64,000 nucleotides of DNA, from contig CAXXHY010000035.1 of NCBI GenBank assembly GCA_963667575.2, forward strand, positions 248,001 to 312,000. Direction: 5' to 3'. Of this stretch, positions 55,205 to 64,000 are shown piece after piece; position 1 is the first letter of the stretch, and each line of letters begins with the position of its first letter. The notes beneath the pieces are model-generated. The model did not search any database. It was given only the letters and a program-made list of their open reading frames with translations, and was not told the DNA's origin. Made by a program: the position numbers and the translations under genes. The DNA comes from G963665495 sp963667575 (GTDB lineage: Bacteria > Desulfobacterota > Desulfovibrionia > Desulfovibrionales > Desulfovibrionaceae).

Positions 55205-57174
55205 ATGAAACTGAGCATTCAATCCATCAGCAAGTCCTATGGTGGAAACGACCTTTTTAAGGATTTTTCGCTGGAAGTCGCTTCCGGTACGCGCCTGGCC
55301 GTGATCGGTCCCAACGGTACGGGAAAATCCACGCTGATCAAAATTCTGGCCGGAGTGAACGAACCTGACGCCGGACGCGTCCAGAGTCCCAAGGGCGCCC
55401 GTATCGGATATGTGGCGCAGGAACTGGATCAGGAAGATCTGGCAAAGACGCTTTTGGAGTATGTGCTGGATGCGCTGCCCTCCTGGAGGGAATTCTGGAG
55501 CGAATGGGAAGCCGCCACCCGGCAGAACAACAGCGCGGCTCTGGAGAGGCTGGCCGAAAAACAGCATGAATTCGAACTCGCCTACGGTTACAACCCCGAA
55601 CACAAGGCCCATGCGGTTTTGAGCGGCCTGGGGTTTGACGTCGCGCGCACGGCAACCCGCTGCAGACCTTTTCCGGCGGCTGGCGCGAACGCGCCAAACT
55701 GGCCAGAGTTCTGGTAGCCGGGGCCGATATCCTGTTTCTGGACGAACCCACCAACCACCTGGACCTGGAAGCCGTGGAATGGCTGGAAGCCTTTTTGCTG
55801 GCTTACTCGGGAGTGCTGATATTTGTGGCTCACGACCGCTTGTTCATCGACCGCGTGGGCACCCATGTGCTGCTGCTGGGCGGCAACAAGCCGCAGTTCC
55901 GCAAGGGTAGTTTCGAGGAGTTCATGGCCTGGCAGGATGAGAACGAGGAACAGCGACGCCGCGAAGCCAAGCGCCTGAGCGACGAGATCGAAAAGAAAAT
56001 GGATTTTGTACGCCGCTTCAAATACAAGGCCACCAAGGCGCGCCAGGCCGGTTCCAAGAAGAAGCAGGCCGTGAAGCTGGAAAAGGAGCTCGAAGGCCTG
56101 GCGCCCGAGCGCAAGCGCAAATCCCTGGACTTCAAATGGCCGGAACCCGTACGTACGGACAAGACCGTGCTGGCCGCCGCCGACCTGCAATTCGGCTTTA
56201 CCAAGGACAAGCCGCTCTGGACGCCGCTGACCTTCAATCTCTATCGCGGGCAGAAAATCGCCCTGGCCGGGCCCAACGGCTGCGGCAAATCCACGCTGAT
56301 CAAGCTGGCGGTGGGCGATCTCAAGGCCTGGACCGGCAACGTGGAAATGGGCTCAAAGGTCCGTATCGGATACTATACGCAGCATCAGCTGGACATCCTG
56401 GATCCGGAAAAGCCGGTACTGTCCGAGTTGCGGCGCCTCTCGGATCCCAAGATGACGGAAGAGGAGCTGATGAGCGTTCTCGGCCTGTTCATGCTGGGGC
56501 AGAGCTTTTTCGACAGGCCCGTACGCGAACTGTCCGGAGGTGAAAAGGCCCGGCTGGTATTGTCCAGTCTGTTCCTGGCCCGGGCCAACTTTCTGGTGCT
56601 GGACGAACCCACCAACCATCTGGACCTGGAAAGCCGCGAAGCCCTGGTGCAGGCCCTGGAGTCCTTTGAAGGCGCCATTTTGCTGGTGGCGCACGACCGC
56701 TGGCTGCTGGGCCGCGTGGCGGAGCAGATCTGGGAACTGTCCTCTTCGGGCATCGAAGCGCACGTCAACGGGTTTGAGGAGTACGAGCACAAGCGTCGGG
56801 AGCGGGCCGCGGCTTTGCAGGAAAGCCAGGCTCCGGACAACAGCGGACAGCGCCAGCTTTCCCGCGAGGAAGTCAAACGCGCCAAGCGCGAACAGGCCGA
56901 ACTGCGCAATGCCATCTATCGGGAGCTCAAACCCAAGCGCGCGGTCATGGACAAACTGGAATCCGACCTGGACAAGGTGCTGACAGAGATGGACGCGGCG
57001 GAACAGGCCCTGGCTGATCCGGAAATTTACGCTGATGGGAAAAAAGCCGCGGAATTGCTGAAAACCTATCAGGACTGCAAGGACAAAAGCGAAACGCTCA
57101 TGGAGCAGATGGCCTCTCTGGAAGAAGAAATCAGCTCCCTCGAGGAACGCCAGAAGGGCTTGGGCGGAGAATAA
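55205..57174 (+). CDS. ABC-F family ATPase (Uup-like), frame interrupted once
   Basis: Two ATPase domains without membrane helices. Domain one has Walker A GPNGTGKST and, after a frame change near 55650, signature FSGGWRERAKLARVL and LFLDEPTNHLDLE. The ABC-F linker follows (KMDFVRRFKYKATKARQAGS). Domain two has GPNGCGKST, LSGGEKARLVL and LVLDEPTNHLDLE. A C-terminal coiled coil of about 100 residues is Uup-like. About 655 residues in all. ABC-F proteins act on ribosomes, easing stalled or antibiotic-blocked translation. The frame break leaves all motifs readable, so a miscall is likely. Confidence 0.88.
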
Positions 57175-57266
57175 AAATCCGGACGACAGGGGGGAATCTT
57201 GCCCGGGCAACGGAAATCGGCTATTTTGACCCCTTGGGGGTTGAACTGTTACAGCCGGGAGATGCC

Positions 57267-57749
57267 ATGGATATCCGTGACGACGGGTTGCCCGTTTTTA
57301 CATTCTATGTGGACCAGGACGAAAAAGCGCAGATAGTCTGCCCCAAGTGCGGGGATTCCAGGCTTGTGGAAGCGGCCAGGTTCCAGGACTTCAAAACGTC
57401 TTTGCGGATTCGCTGCACCTGCGGAGAAGTCTTCAAGGGTGTGCTGGATTACCGAAGATCCTACCGCAAAAGCGTGAATCTGCCCTGCCGCTATACCAAC
57501 ATAGCCACCAGCGCCTCGGGCCAGGGCCGGGTGGTGGATCTGTCCCTCGGGGGCCTGCAGCTGCAGGTGAAAGGAGACAGTCGTTTCAGTCCCCAGGACA
57601 TTCTGGAAGTCTGTTTCAAGCTGGACAATCCCGATCAGAGCGTAATCTGCAAGCGTGTGGAAATACGCTCCGTACGCGGCGACCGGATTGGCGTGGCCTT
57701 TTGCAAGGACCAGCCACGGGATCCGGAACTTGGTTTTTATTTGATGTGA
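57267..57749 (+). CDS. PilZ-domain protein with zinc-ribbon N-terminus
   Basis: 160 residues; GGGAG precedes the ATG at 57267. Residues ~22-58 contain two Cys pairs, CPKCG and CTCG, a small zinc-ribbon-like module. A PilZ-like domain follows: RRSYRKSVNL (the Arg-rich switch, spacing RRxxxR) and VVDLSLGGLQLQV (the DxSxxG motif), then a beta-barrel. PilZ domains bind c-di-GMP and then change a partner's activity, for example motility or polysaccharide synthesis. The metal-binding function is inferred from the Cys pattern only. Confidence 0.85.
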   Translation: MDIRDDGLPVFTFYVDQDEKAQIVCPKCGDSRLVEAARFQDFKTSLRIRCTCGEVFKGVLDYRRSYRKSVNLPCRYTNIATSASGQGRVVDLSLGGLQLQVKGDSRFSPQDILEVCFKLDNPDQSVICKRVEIRSVRGDRIGVAFCKDQPRDPELGFYLM

Positions 57750-57990
57750 CAGATGCTTATCGCATGTCCGGGCCGTCCATGGAAAAGACCGAAGCTGCGG
57801 ATGTTTTTTCAGAAAAATCTAGACAAAAAATCAAATCATGGCATGCTCGCCGCAAGTGGACACAGGAGCAGCAATGTTGCCGGAAAACTGCCGGCAGGGC
57901 TTTTCCTGATGTTCGCAGTAATTCATGGCGACGTTGTTCCACCGGGAACCAGGCGCGTTTCCATTGCATCGAATACGGAGTAAAATCATA

Positions 57991-58795
57991 ATGAATACCT
58001 TTCGTCTGCTTAGTCTTGGTATGTTGTGTGCGTTTTTCAGCCTGCTGCTGTGCGGCAATGCCGCGTATGCCGCTTGATACGCCGGATTCCAAAGCTTTGG
58101 ATGAGGCTGTGGCCCGGGTGTTGAAAGAACATCCCGAACTGGTGCTGCAGGCGCTGGAGTCCCGCCCTGTGGAGTTTGTGGAGGTGCTGCAGAAGAGCAT
58201 GGATCAGAAAAAGCAGCAGGACTTCATCGAAGACGTCAAGGCCAAGATCAAATCGCCTTTTCATCCCCAAATCGACCCCAAGCGTCCGTATCGCGGCGCC
58301 AAAGACGCTGCTGTGACCATCGTGCTGTACTCCAATTACGGCTGCCCCTACTGCAAACGGGCCAACGTCACCCTGGACCAGCTCATTGCAAAGTATCCCG
58401 GCAAGGTGAAAGTGATGCTGAAGCATTTTCCCTTTGAAGAGGTCACGGAAAAAGCCGCCAAGGTTTTTGAGGTGCTGGGCCGCAAGGACATGAAGAAGGC
58501 CTGGGATTTTCACGAATTTCTGTTTGAAAACCGCGACGTGCTGCAGGGCAAGGGCATGGACGGGCTTGACGAACTGATGCGCAAGTTCGGGCTGGACGTG
58601 GCCGCCATGGACAAGGAGATAGCCGACCCGAGCATCGAGGCCGTGATCAAGGCCGACATGAAAGAGGTCAAGCAGATGGGCGTGAACGGCGCTCCCGTGC
58701 TGGTGATCAACGGAGTGGTCATCAATGGCGCGCTGCCTCTGCCCACACTGGAAAAGGTCATCGACATGGTGGAAAAGGCGGACAAGAAGGACTAA
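57991..58795 (+). CDS. Exported DsbA-like thiol oxidoreductase, frame interrupted once
   Basis: The ATG at 57991 begins a signal peptide (LLSLGMLCAFFSLLLCGNAA) that runs into a stop at about 58076; one frame change there joins it to the mature domain (DTPDSKALDEAVARVLKEHP). The thioredoxin core has the CxxC site YGCPYCKR and the cis-Pro loop NGAPVLVING, with the inserted helical domain of DsbA/BdbD types between. Total ~265 residues. It likely forms or isomerises disulfides in periplasmic proteins. The frame break is placed where a single base lost or gained in GCCGCTTGATAC would connect the two parts. Confidence 0.85.
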
Positions 58796-58830
58796 TTTTC
58801 AGCTGAATACAGCTGCTTTCGCGAACTGAG

Positions 58831-58862
58831 AAGCCCGGACGTTGAAACGTCCGGGCTTTTTT
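58831..58862 (+). terminator. Intrinsic terminator of the DsbA-like gene
   Basis: A 12-bp GC-rich stem (58831-58842 with 58847-58858) with a TGAA loop, followed by a run of T to about 58863, 35 bp after the stop. Confidence 0.9.
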
Positions 58863-58867
58863 TCAGT

Positions 58868-58893
58868 CGGGCTGCCTGGGGCCAGGCAGCCCG
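58868..58893 (-). other. Hairpin at the 3' side of the mop gene
   Basis: A perfect stem CGGGCTGCCTGG/CCAGGCAGCCCG (58868-58893). On the minus strand it is about 100 bp beyond the mop stop. No U-run follows, so it may stabilise the mRNA end. Confidence 0.5.
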
Positions 58894-58993
58894 GGTGTCA
58901 TGGCAGGACGCGGTTATTCGTCCGGTGATTACGTTACCAAGGAGGTCTCGTAAGATGTATGCATAGAGTCTGGTCTGCTGCGGTTATCTCCGG

Positions 58994-61835
58994 TTATACC
59001 TGGCCTTCCTTGGGAAGGACCGGGTTGGCGCGCAGCTCGGCCAGTTTCTCGTACATGTCGTTGCCCAGGTAATACTTTTCCGGAGGCGTGATGCTTCCGC
59101 CGTTTTCCAGGGTCTTGATGCCCGCCAGCACCTTGTCCGGGGTTGCGGGCAGTTCGAAGATGCGCACCCCTGTGGCGTTGTAGATGGCGTTGACAATGGC
59201 CACATGTCCGGCCGTCAGGGAAAGCTCGGCGCAGCCGCACGAACCGAATGGTCCGCTGGGGCGCGGGGTTTCCGTATATTCCAGTTCGATGTCGTCCGGG
59301 ATGTCCTTGATGAAGGGGAATCCCTGGGCCACCAGGCTGACATCCTTGGCCGGATCCACGAAATCCTCGCTGAGCGCCAGGCCGATGCCCTGGGCAATGC
59401 CGCCGTACATCTGGCCGTCCACCACCAGCTTGCTGCCGATGGGGCCGAAGTCCGCGTGCAGCGTGACTTTGAGCACCTTTGTCCTGCCGGTTTTCATGTC
59501 CACTTCCACTTCGCTCATGAACACGCCGTAGGTGTGGGTGGGGTTGGGATCGCCCTGCATGCTGTTGAAGTCGCAGGGTTCGGAATACCCGGTGGTGCTG
59601 GCAGTGCCTCTGTATTTGACCTGGATCTCATCCTTTTCCATCTCTTCAAAGCTGCGGAAGCTGCCGTCTGATTTGCGCATGGCTTCCATGAGCTGTTCGG
59701 CGCCGTTGATGATGGCCTTGCCGCCCATGTAGTGCGAGCGGCTGCCCGCGGCAGCGCCCAGGAAGGGCACCAGTGCGGTATCGTTGAGCACCAGCCGGAT
59801 CTGTTCGGGTTTGAGCCCGAGCGGACGCAGGGCCTCATGCGCAAGGCAGAGGGCTCCCGCGTCAGCGCCCTGACCCATATCATGCCATCCGGCGTAGAGA
59901 GTGATGGTGTTGTCGGAGTTGAGTTCGAGGTCGATTTCCGGCAAAGTCGTGTGCCGCGAAAGAGCTGTCGTACATGCCCAGGGCCAGGCCCACGCCGTGT
60001 TTTTTGTCGGCAGTGGATTCCTTTTTGGCCTTTTCCAGGGCGGCCTTGTATTTGGGACGCATCATCTCCAGCAGTTTGGGGAAGGGATGTACGTCCATCT
60101 CGCAGCCCGAGGTCATGGTGGTGCCCGGACGGTAGGTGTTCTGGTAGCGCATCTCCAGCGGGTCGATGCCGATCTTTTCCGCCAGGATGTCGATGAGGGA
60201 TTCGCTGGCCATCAGGGCCTGGGGCGATCCAAAGGCGCGGAAGGCCGTACCAAAGGCATGGTTGCTGGCGCAGATGCGGCCCACACCGCGGATGTTGGGC
60301 ACGTACAGACCGCCGGCGCACCAGCGGAAGCCCTTTTCGATCAGCGGATCCGAGGTGCCGTCATGATAGGCGCCGTGGTCGAAAAGGAAGTCGTACTCCA
60401 TGGCCTGGAGCATGCCTTTTTCATCGGCCGCGAACTTGAGATTGTAATAGCCCGTGGAGCGTTTGCCGCTGAAGAAGCTCTGCTGCGCGTAGTCCAGATG
60501 CAGGCAGACCGGTTTTTCCAGAATCAGTGCGCAGGCCAGGAGAATGGCGTCGTTGATGGGGCTCATGGTGGAGCCGAAGCTGCCGCCCATGGGGTTGTCG
60601 ATGACGCGGATCTTGTCCGGCGGGTAGCCCACGGCGTCGGCAACCATCAGGGGCACGGCCTGCAGAAACTGGCTCTTGCCCTGGATGGTCAGGATGCCGT
60701 CGTCGTCCATATAGGCCAGGCCTACGCCGGGTTCCAGAACCAGGTGGGGCTGGCGTTGCACAAAAAAGCTGCCTTCGGCCGTGTACGGTGCGGAGTCCAT
60801 GAGGGGCTGGGTTTCTTCGCCTTTGATGCAGGGCATCTGGTTGAACATATTGGGCGTGCCAGGGTGGATTTCCAGGGCATCCTCGGCCACTGACGAGAGA
60901 CCGTCCAGGTAGGCGGGCAGCACTTCCAGCTCCACCTTGACCTTTTCGGCGGCCGCACGGGCGTGCTTTTCCGTATCCGCGGCCACCACGGCCAGCACGT
61001 CGCCGTATTGAAAGACCTTCTTGTCATTTATGATGCAGCGTTCGAAGCCATCGCTCTTGTTGGTGGGGTAGGCGCACATGCCGTTGATGTGGTTGGTGCC
61101 TTTGATGTCCTTGGCCGTGATGACCCGGTGGACGCCCTCCATTTTTTCCGCTTCGGCGGTGTCGATGGAAATGATGTTGGCATGGGAAACCCGCGCGTGC
61201 ACCAGTCCGAGGTGCAGATGGTCGCCAGAAAGTTTTTCGATGATGTCCGCGCCGTAATCGCAGGTGCCGGTGACTTTGGCCAGGGCCGTGGGCTTGGGAA
61301 AATAGGTATTGTAGATGCGCTGGTCTTGGGGGAGCTTGAAGGACAGCTCTTCCATGGTCATTTCACCGCGCAGGACTTTTGCTGCGGACATTACCGCGTC
61401 CACCAGCTGCTTGTAACCGGTGCAACGGCAGGCGTTGCGGTGTTTCTGGAACCAGTCGCGTACGTCTTCTCTTGTGGGACTGGGGTTGCTGTCCAGAAGC
61501 CCCTTGGCGGATACGATGAAGCCGGGAGTGCAGATGCCGCACTGAACACCACCGTGGACGATCCAGGCCAGCTGCAGCGGGTGCAGGTTGTCCGGCGTGC
61601 CGATTCCTTCGATGGTGACGATTTTACTGAACTCCGGCACCCTGGACATTTTGCGCGCGCACGAACGGATTACCTTACCGTCGAGCAGAATGGAACACAG
61701 CCCGCACTGGCCGGTGCCGCAACCGACTTTCGTACCGGTGAGTCCCATGGCGCGCAGGGTATTGGCCAGCGTTTCTTCCGGATCAATGGTGACGAGCTTG
61801 TCGGCACCGTTGATGTTCAGGATCATCTTTTTCAT
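58994..61835 (-). CDS. mop: Molybdopterin aldehyde oxidoreductase (MOP type), frame interrupted once
   Basis: A xanthine-oxidase-family aldehyde oxidoreductase like D. gigas MOP, oxidising aldehydes to carboxylates. GGAGG precedes the ATG at 61835. Residues 1-80 bind a plant-type 2Fe-2S (Cys39, 44, 47 and 59), the next domain binds a second (QCGICTPG and CRCTG). The large Mo domain follows: QRQPHLVLEPGVG, NPMGGSFGS, HAFGTAFRAFGSPQA, GWHDMGQGADAGAL and the catalytic Glu in FGSCGCAELSLTAGH. No FAD domain, as in MOP. The frame changes near 59945 (TTTGCCGG with one base too many), after which the protein continues to 946 residues. It lies downstream of adh on the same strand. Confidence 0.92.
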
Positions 61836-62153
61836 GTAAACCTCCAGTCCGAACAGGAAATGAAAGTTGAAGTTGTGTCTCAAGTGAGCGTAATGCCAGG
61901 ATAATAATTGCAGTTTTGCGTGCAGTTTCAGAAGTTCATGAGTTCATTTCAGCTTTTCCAGGCAATACCTGCAGTATGAAAAACACAAAGCATGCCAAAA
62001 TCGCAGACAGGTGCATCCGGAAAAGCGGGCTCCATGCGCGGGAGCGGTTTTTCCCGTGGTTCTGCAAAAGGAAAATTGTTTTCAGACACGGGAGTGCCGG
62101 GTGCCGGAGGCCACGAGATACCTCCGGCACTGCGCAAAACATGTAAAGGGGCT
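61836..62153. other. Region between adh and mop
   Basis: About 318 bp. A hairpin (62101-62130) stands close to the adh stop. On the minus strand TTGGCATGCTTTGTG near 61998 has a sigma-54-like -24 half but lacks GC at -12, so I do not call it. The last bases hold the mop ribosome site. No gene seen. Confidence 0.4.
62101..62130 (-). other. Hairpin downstream of adh
   Basis: A perfect 10-bp stem GTGCCGGAGG/CCTCCGGCAC with a 10-nt loop, 24 bp beyond the adh stop. Without a U-run, partial read-through into mop is plausible. Confidence 0.5.
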
Positions 62154-63248
62154 TTACATCTTGACGATGCCCTTGAAGACTTTTCCTTTTTCGAGATCTT
62201 CCACGGCTTTGTTGAGTTCGTCGAAGCCGTAGTAGGTGATCAGCCGGTCAAAGGGAAAACGTCCCTGCTGGTAGAGTTCGATCAGTCTGGGGATGAAAAC
62301 GTCGATGACGGAATCGCCCTCGATGACGCCCTTGACGTTTCTGCCGAAAAGCAGCCCGTTCATGTCGAAGCTGACTTCCGTACCCATGGGAGTCATGCCG
62401 ATGAGTCCGCACATGCCAGTTACGCTGATGCTGTCCATGGCCTGGCGCAGCACTTTGGGGTTGCCGATGGCTTCCACCGAATAATCGGCGCCGCCGTTGG
62501 TAATTTCGGTGATGGCTTTCACGGGGTCGGTCTTCAGGCCGTTGACGCCGTGGGTGGCGCCAAAGGTCTTGGCCAGTTCGAGGCGTTCGTCACTGATGTC
62601 CACGGCGATGATCTTGGTGCAGCCGCAGATATGAGCGGCCATCAGCGCGCTGAGCCCCACGGAGCCCATGCCGAAGATGGCTATGGAGGATCCGGCCTCG
62701 GGATGCAGGGCGTTCATGACCGTACCGGCGCCTGTCTGAATGCCGCAGCCCAGCGGTCCGAGGAGTTCCAGGGGGACATCTTTGGAAACCTTCACCACAT
62801 TGGCTTCCGTGGCGATGGAGTGGGTGGCGAAAGAGGACTGGCTGAAGAAACATCCGTTGATGCGTTCGCCGCCTTTGCTGATGGGGGAGCTGCCGTCGAG
62901 CCTGCCGCCGCTGAAATTGCAGAGGTACATGTTCTCGCAGTACGTCACCTTGCCCTTTGCGCATGCCGGGCATTTTCCGCAGTTGAGCACGCTCATGACC
63001 ACATGGTCGCCCGGCTGCACCTTGGTGACATTCTTTCCGACCTTTTCCACAACACCCGAACCTTCATGGCCGAGAACTGCGGGCAGGGGCGTGGGGTAAT
63101 ACTGATCCCGTACGCCCAGATCCGTATGACAAACACCGCATGCCACAACACGCACCAGGACTTCATTGTCGCGAGGATCTTCCAACTGCAGATCTTCAAA
63201 AAGAAATTTACCACCTTTTTCCCGAACGACTGCCGCTTTGATGTCCAT
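62154..63248 (-). CDS. adh: Zinc-dependent alcohol dehydrogenase (MDR family)
   Basis: 364 residues; AGGAG precedes the ATG at 63248. The catalytic zinc residues are Cys in ACGVCHTDLG, His-Glu in LGHEGSG and a later Cys (LGCGIQTGAG). The structural zinc set is CGKCPACAKGKVTYC. NAD(H) is bound by IAIFGMGSVGLSALMAA with acidic VDISDERL, so NAD is preferred over NADP. It resembles aryl/benzyl-alcohol and class III-like dehydrogenases. With mop 318 bp downstream it gives an alcohol-to-aldehyde-to-acid route, feeding electrons from ethanol or similar substrates to sulfate reduction. A consensus sigma-54 promoter lies upstream. Confidence 0.93.
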   Translation of the reverse strand: MDIKAAVVREKGGKFLFEDLQLEDPRDNEVLVRVVACGVCHTDLGVRDQYYPTPLPAVLGHEGSGVVEKVGKNVTKVQPGDHVVMSVLNCGKCPACAKGKVTYCENMYLCNFSGGRLDGSSPISKGGERINGCFFSQSSFATHSIATEANVVKVSKDVPLELLGPLGCGIQTGAGTVMNALHPEAGSSIAIFGMGSVGLSALMAAHICGCTKIIAVDISDERLELAKTFGATHGVNGLKTDPVKAITEITNGGADYSVEAIGNPKVLRQAMDSISVTGMCGLIGMTPMGTEVSFDMNGLLFGRNVKGVIEGDSVIDVFIPRLIELYQQGRFPFDRLITYYGFDELNKAVEDLEKGKVFKGIVKM

Positions 63249-63486
63249 GGAATACTCCTGTTTATATGTTGATAACCTGTTGATCGCTATATATGGAGTT
63301 GCTATTCTATTGCAGCTTTGACTTTTATGAACATAAAAATAGTAATAAAGGACAATAAAACTATTTTTATTGTTGAAAAAATATTTCTGAAAATTGAAAA
63401 ATAGCAATTATAAAATCGTATTCCAGTATTAAATACTGCTAAAAATATACTAAAAATTGATCGTATGATTTTGTGTTAAACAAAAT

Positions 63487-63503
63487 AGCAATAGCTGTGC
63501 CAA
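63487..63503 (-). promoter_or_regulatory. Consensus sigma-54 promoter of adh
   Basis: On the minus strand the sequence reads TTGGCACAGCTATTGCT, matching TTGGCAC-N5-TTGC without mismatch, with GG (63501-63500) and GC (63489-63488) exactly 10 bp apart. Transcription would begin near 63476, leaving a leader of about 230 nt before the adh ATG. Confidence 0.88.
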
Positions 63504-63569
63504 TATATTTGATGATGTGCATATTGAATAGATATTAAAAGAAAATGATATGTGAAAAATAGATCAATC

Positions 63570-63581
63570 CAGTTTTAACTG
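63570..63581. promoter_or_regulatory. Possible activator site upstream of the adh promoter
   Basis: A perfect 12-bp dyad CAGTTTTAACTG lies about 100 bp upstream of the predicted adh start, a usual distance for an enhancer-binding protein. Only one copy is seen, so support is limited. Confidence 0.35.
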
Positions 63582-63905
63582 AATATCTGCAAAGAAAAAC
63601 TGCCATTCCAAATAAAATTTGAATTACGATATAAAGAGAAAAAAAATTCCCAAAATTTGAAAATACAAATGGAGAATGGTCTGGGACAGGATTTTTTATG
63701 GTTTTATGAAGGGATGTGTCTCATTTTGCGACAAAGAAGCGCTGAACACCACGCACAGAATTGGTTCAATATATGGAAAATAAATAAAATCAAGGTCTTT
63801 CAGTTGGTGAAGCCGGAAAATGTGTCTCGAATCCGCACAAAACCGTGTTGGTTGTTCCTGGTTTTTCTGGCACAGGCAAAAGGTGAAAAGCCTTTCATGA
63901 CAGGA

Positions 63906-63939
63906 GAGGGGCAGGGATGCTGCAGCATCCCTGCCCCTC
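63906..63939. repeat. 34-bp perfect palindrome
   Basis: GAGGGGCAGGGATGC and GCATCCCTGCCCCTC flank a TGCA centre, giving a complete inverted repeat. Neither side has an immediate T-run; AATTTTT appears 9-15 bp to the right. It may terminate transcription of a gene entering from outside the window. Confidence 0.6.
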
Positions 63940-64000
63940 AAACACAATTTTTAACATGTAAATGCCACCGGACAGTATAAGGATATGCCAGGCGCTTGAG

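Larger units (their letters stand above)
63504..64000. other. AT-rich region at the window end
   Basis: About 500 bp of markedly AT-rich DNA upstream of adh, containing the possible activator dyad and a large palindrome. A plus-strand frame (about 63669-63980) has no ribosome site or recognisable product and I do not call it. No RNA gene recognised. Confidence 0.4.

Noticed and set aside
58994..61835. mop as a genuine pseudogene or two-subunit enzyme split near 59945.
   Set aside because: One base removed gives a full-length protein with all cofactor ligands; many neighbours show the same kind of error, so a split is not supported.
1..64000. CRISPR arrays, tRNA or rRNA genes, transposases and prophage genes.
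   Set aside because: I looked in the gaps for regular direct repeats, tRNA-like T-loop sequences and integrase or transposase motifs and found none.

Overview
The window looks like chromosome of a Desulfovibrio-type sulfate reducer (Desulfovibrionaceae). The pointers are an aldehyde oxidoreductase of the D. gigas MOP type behind a sigma-54-driven zinc alcohol dehydrogenase, a chemoreceptor with a periplasmic c-type haem site like DcrA, a cytochrome c3-type tetrahaem domain, and type III glutamine synthetase. GC is in the high fifties by eye. I found no tRNA, rRNA, IS element, prophage or CRISPR array. Family names come from recognising motifs; no search was run.

Layout. 1-5.3 kb: end of a membrane-fusion protein, a FUSC exporter, a PocR-domain protein, pdxJ, then pgk facing it. 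5.5-7.3 kb: a Fur-box promoter, a TPR protein and a DUF2325 protein. 7.4-11.6 kb: type III glutamine synthetase and a sensor diguanylate cyclase. 11.7-18.1 kb: three exported serine-hydrolase-fold proteins and a ClC channel. 18.6-21 kb: a flavin reductase and an NTF2-like/hydrolase fusion without catalytic residues. 21.3-25.5 kb: the four-gene Anbu cluster (ATP-grasp, alpha-E, proteasome-like Anbu, transglutaminase). 25.5-28.2 kb: small proteins and a metal ABC transporter. 28.8-30.7 kb: a tetrahaem cytochrome fused to a von Willebrand A domain. 30.7-33.7 kb: fcl, a sigma-54 activator, and just downstream a paired dyad, a sigma-54 promoter and a probable small RNA with C-rich hairpin loops. 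33.9-37.9 kb: hflX, a Fur-type palindrome and a hydantoinase-like gene. 38-44.3 kb: a redox-signalling block (receiver, haem chemoreceptor, tetrahaem cytochrome, hybrid kinase). 44.5-54.9 kb: envelope and sugar genes, a K+ channel, SPOR lipoprotein, deacetylase, SGNH hydrolase, amidotransferase and HD-GYP protein. 55.2-58.8 kb: ABC-F, PilZ and DsbA-like genes. 59-63.5 kb: mop and adh under a consensus sigma-54 promoter.

Eleven otherwise ordinary genes (pgk, the DUF2325 gene, glutamine synthetase, the GGDEF gene, flavin reductase, znuC, SGNH, HD-GYP, ABC-F, DsbA-like, mop) are broken by single-base frame changes. Removing one base, often from a short homopolymer, usually restores the family sequence. 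I read these as base-calling errors rather than decay and annotate each gene over its full span.

The most unusual items are the candidate sigma-54/C-rich-loop RNA module at 33.28-33.66 kb, the cytochrome c3-VWA fusion at 28.77 kb, and the NTF2-pseudohydrolase fusion at 19.53 kb. The Anbu operon is a known but functionally unsolved system.
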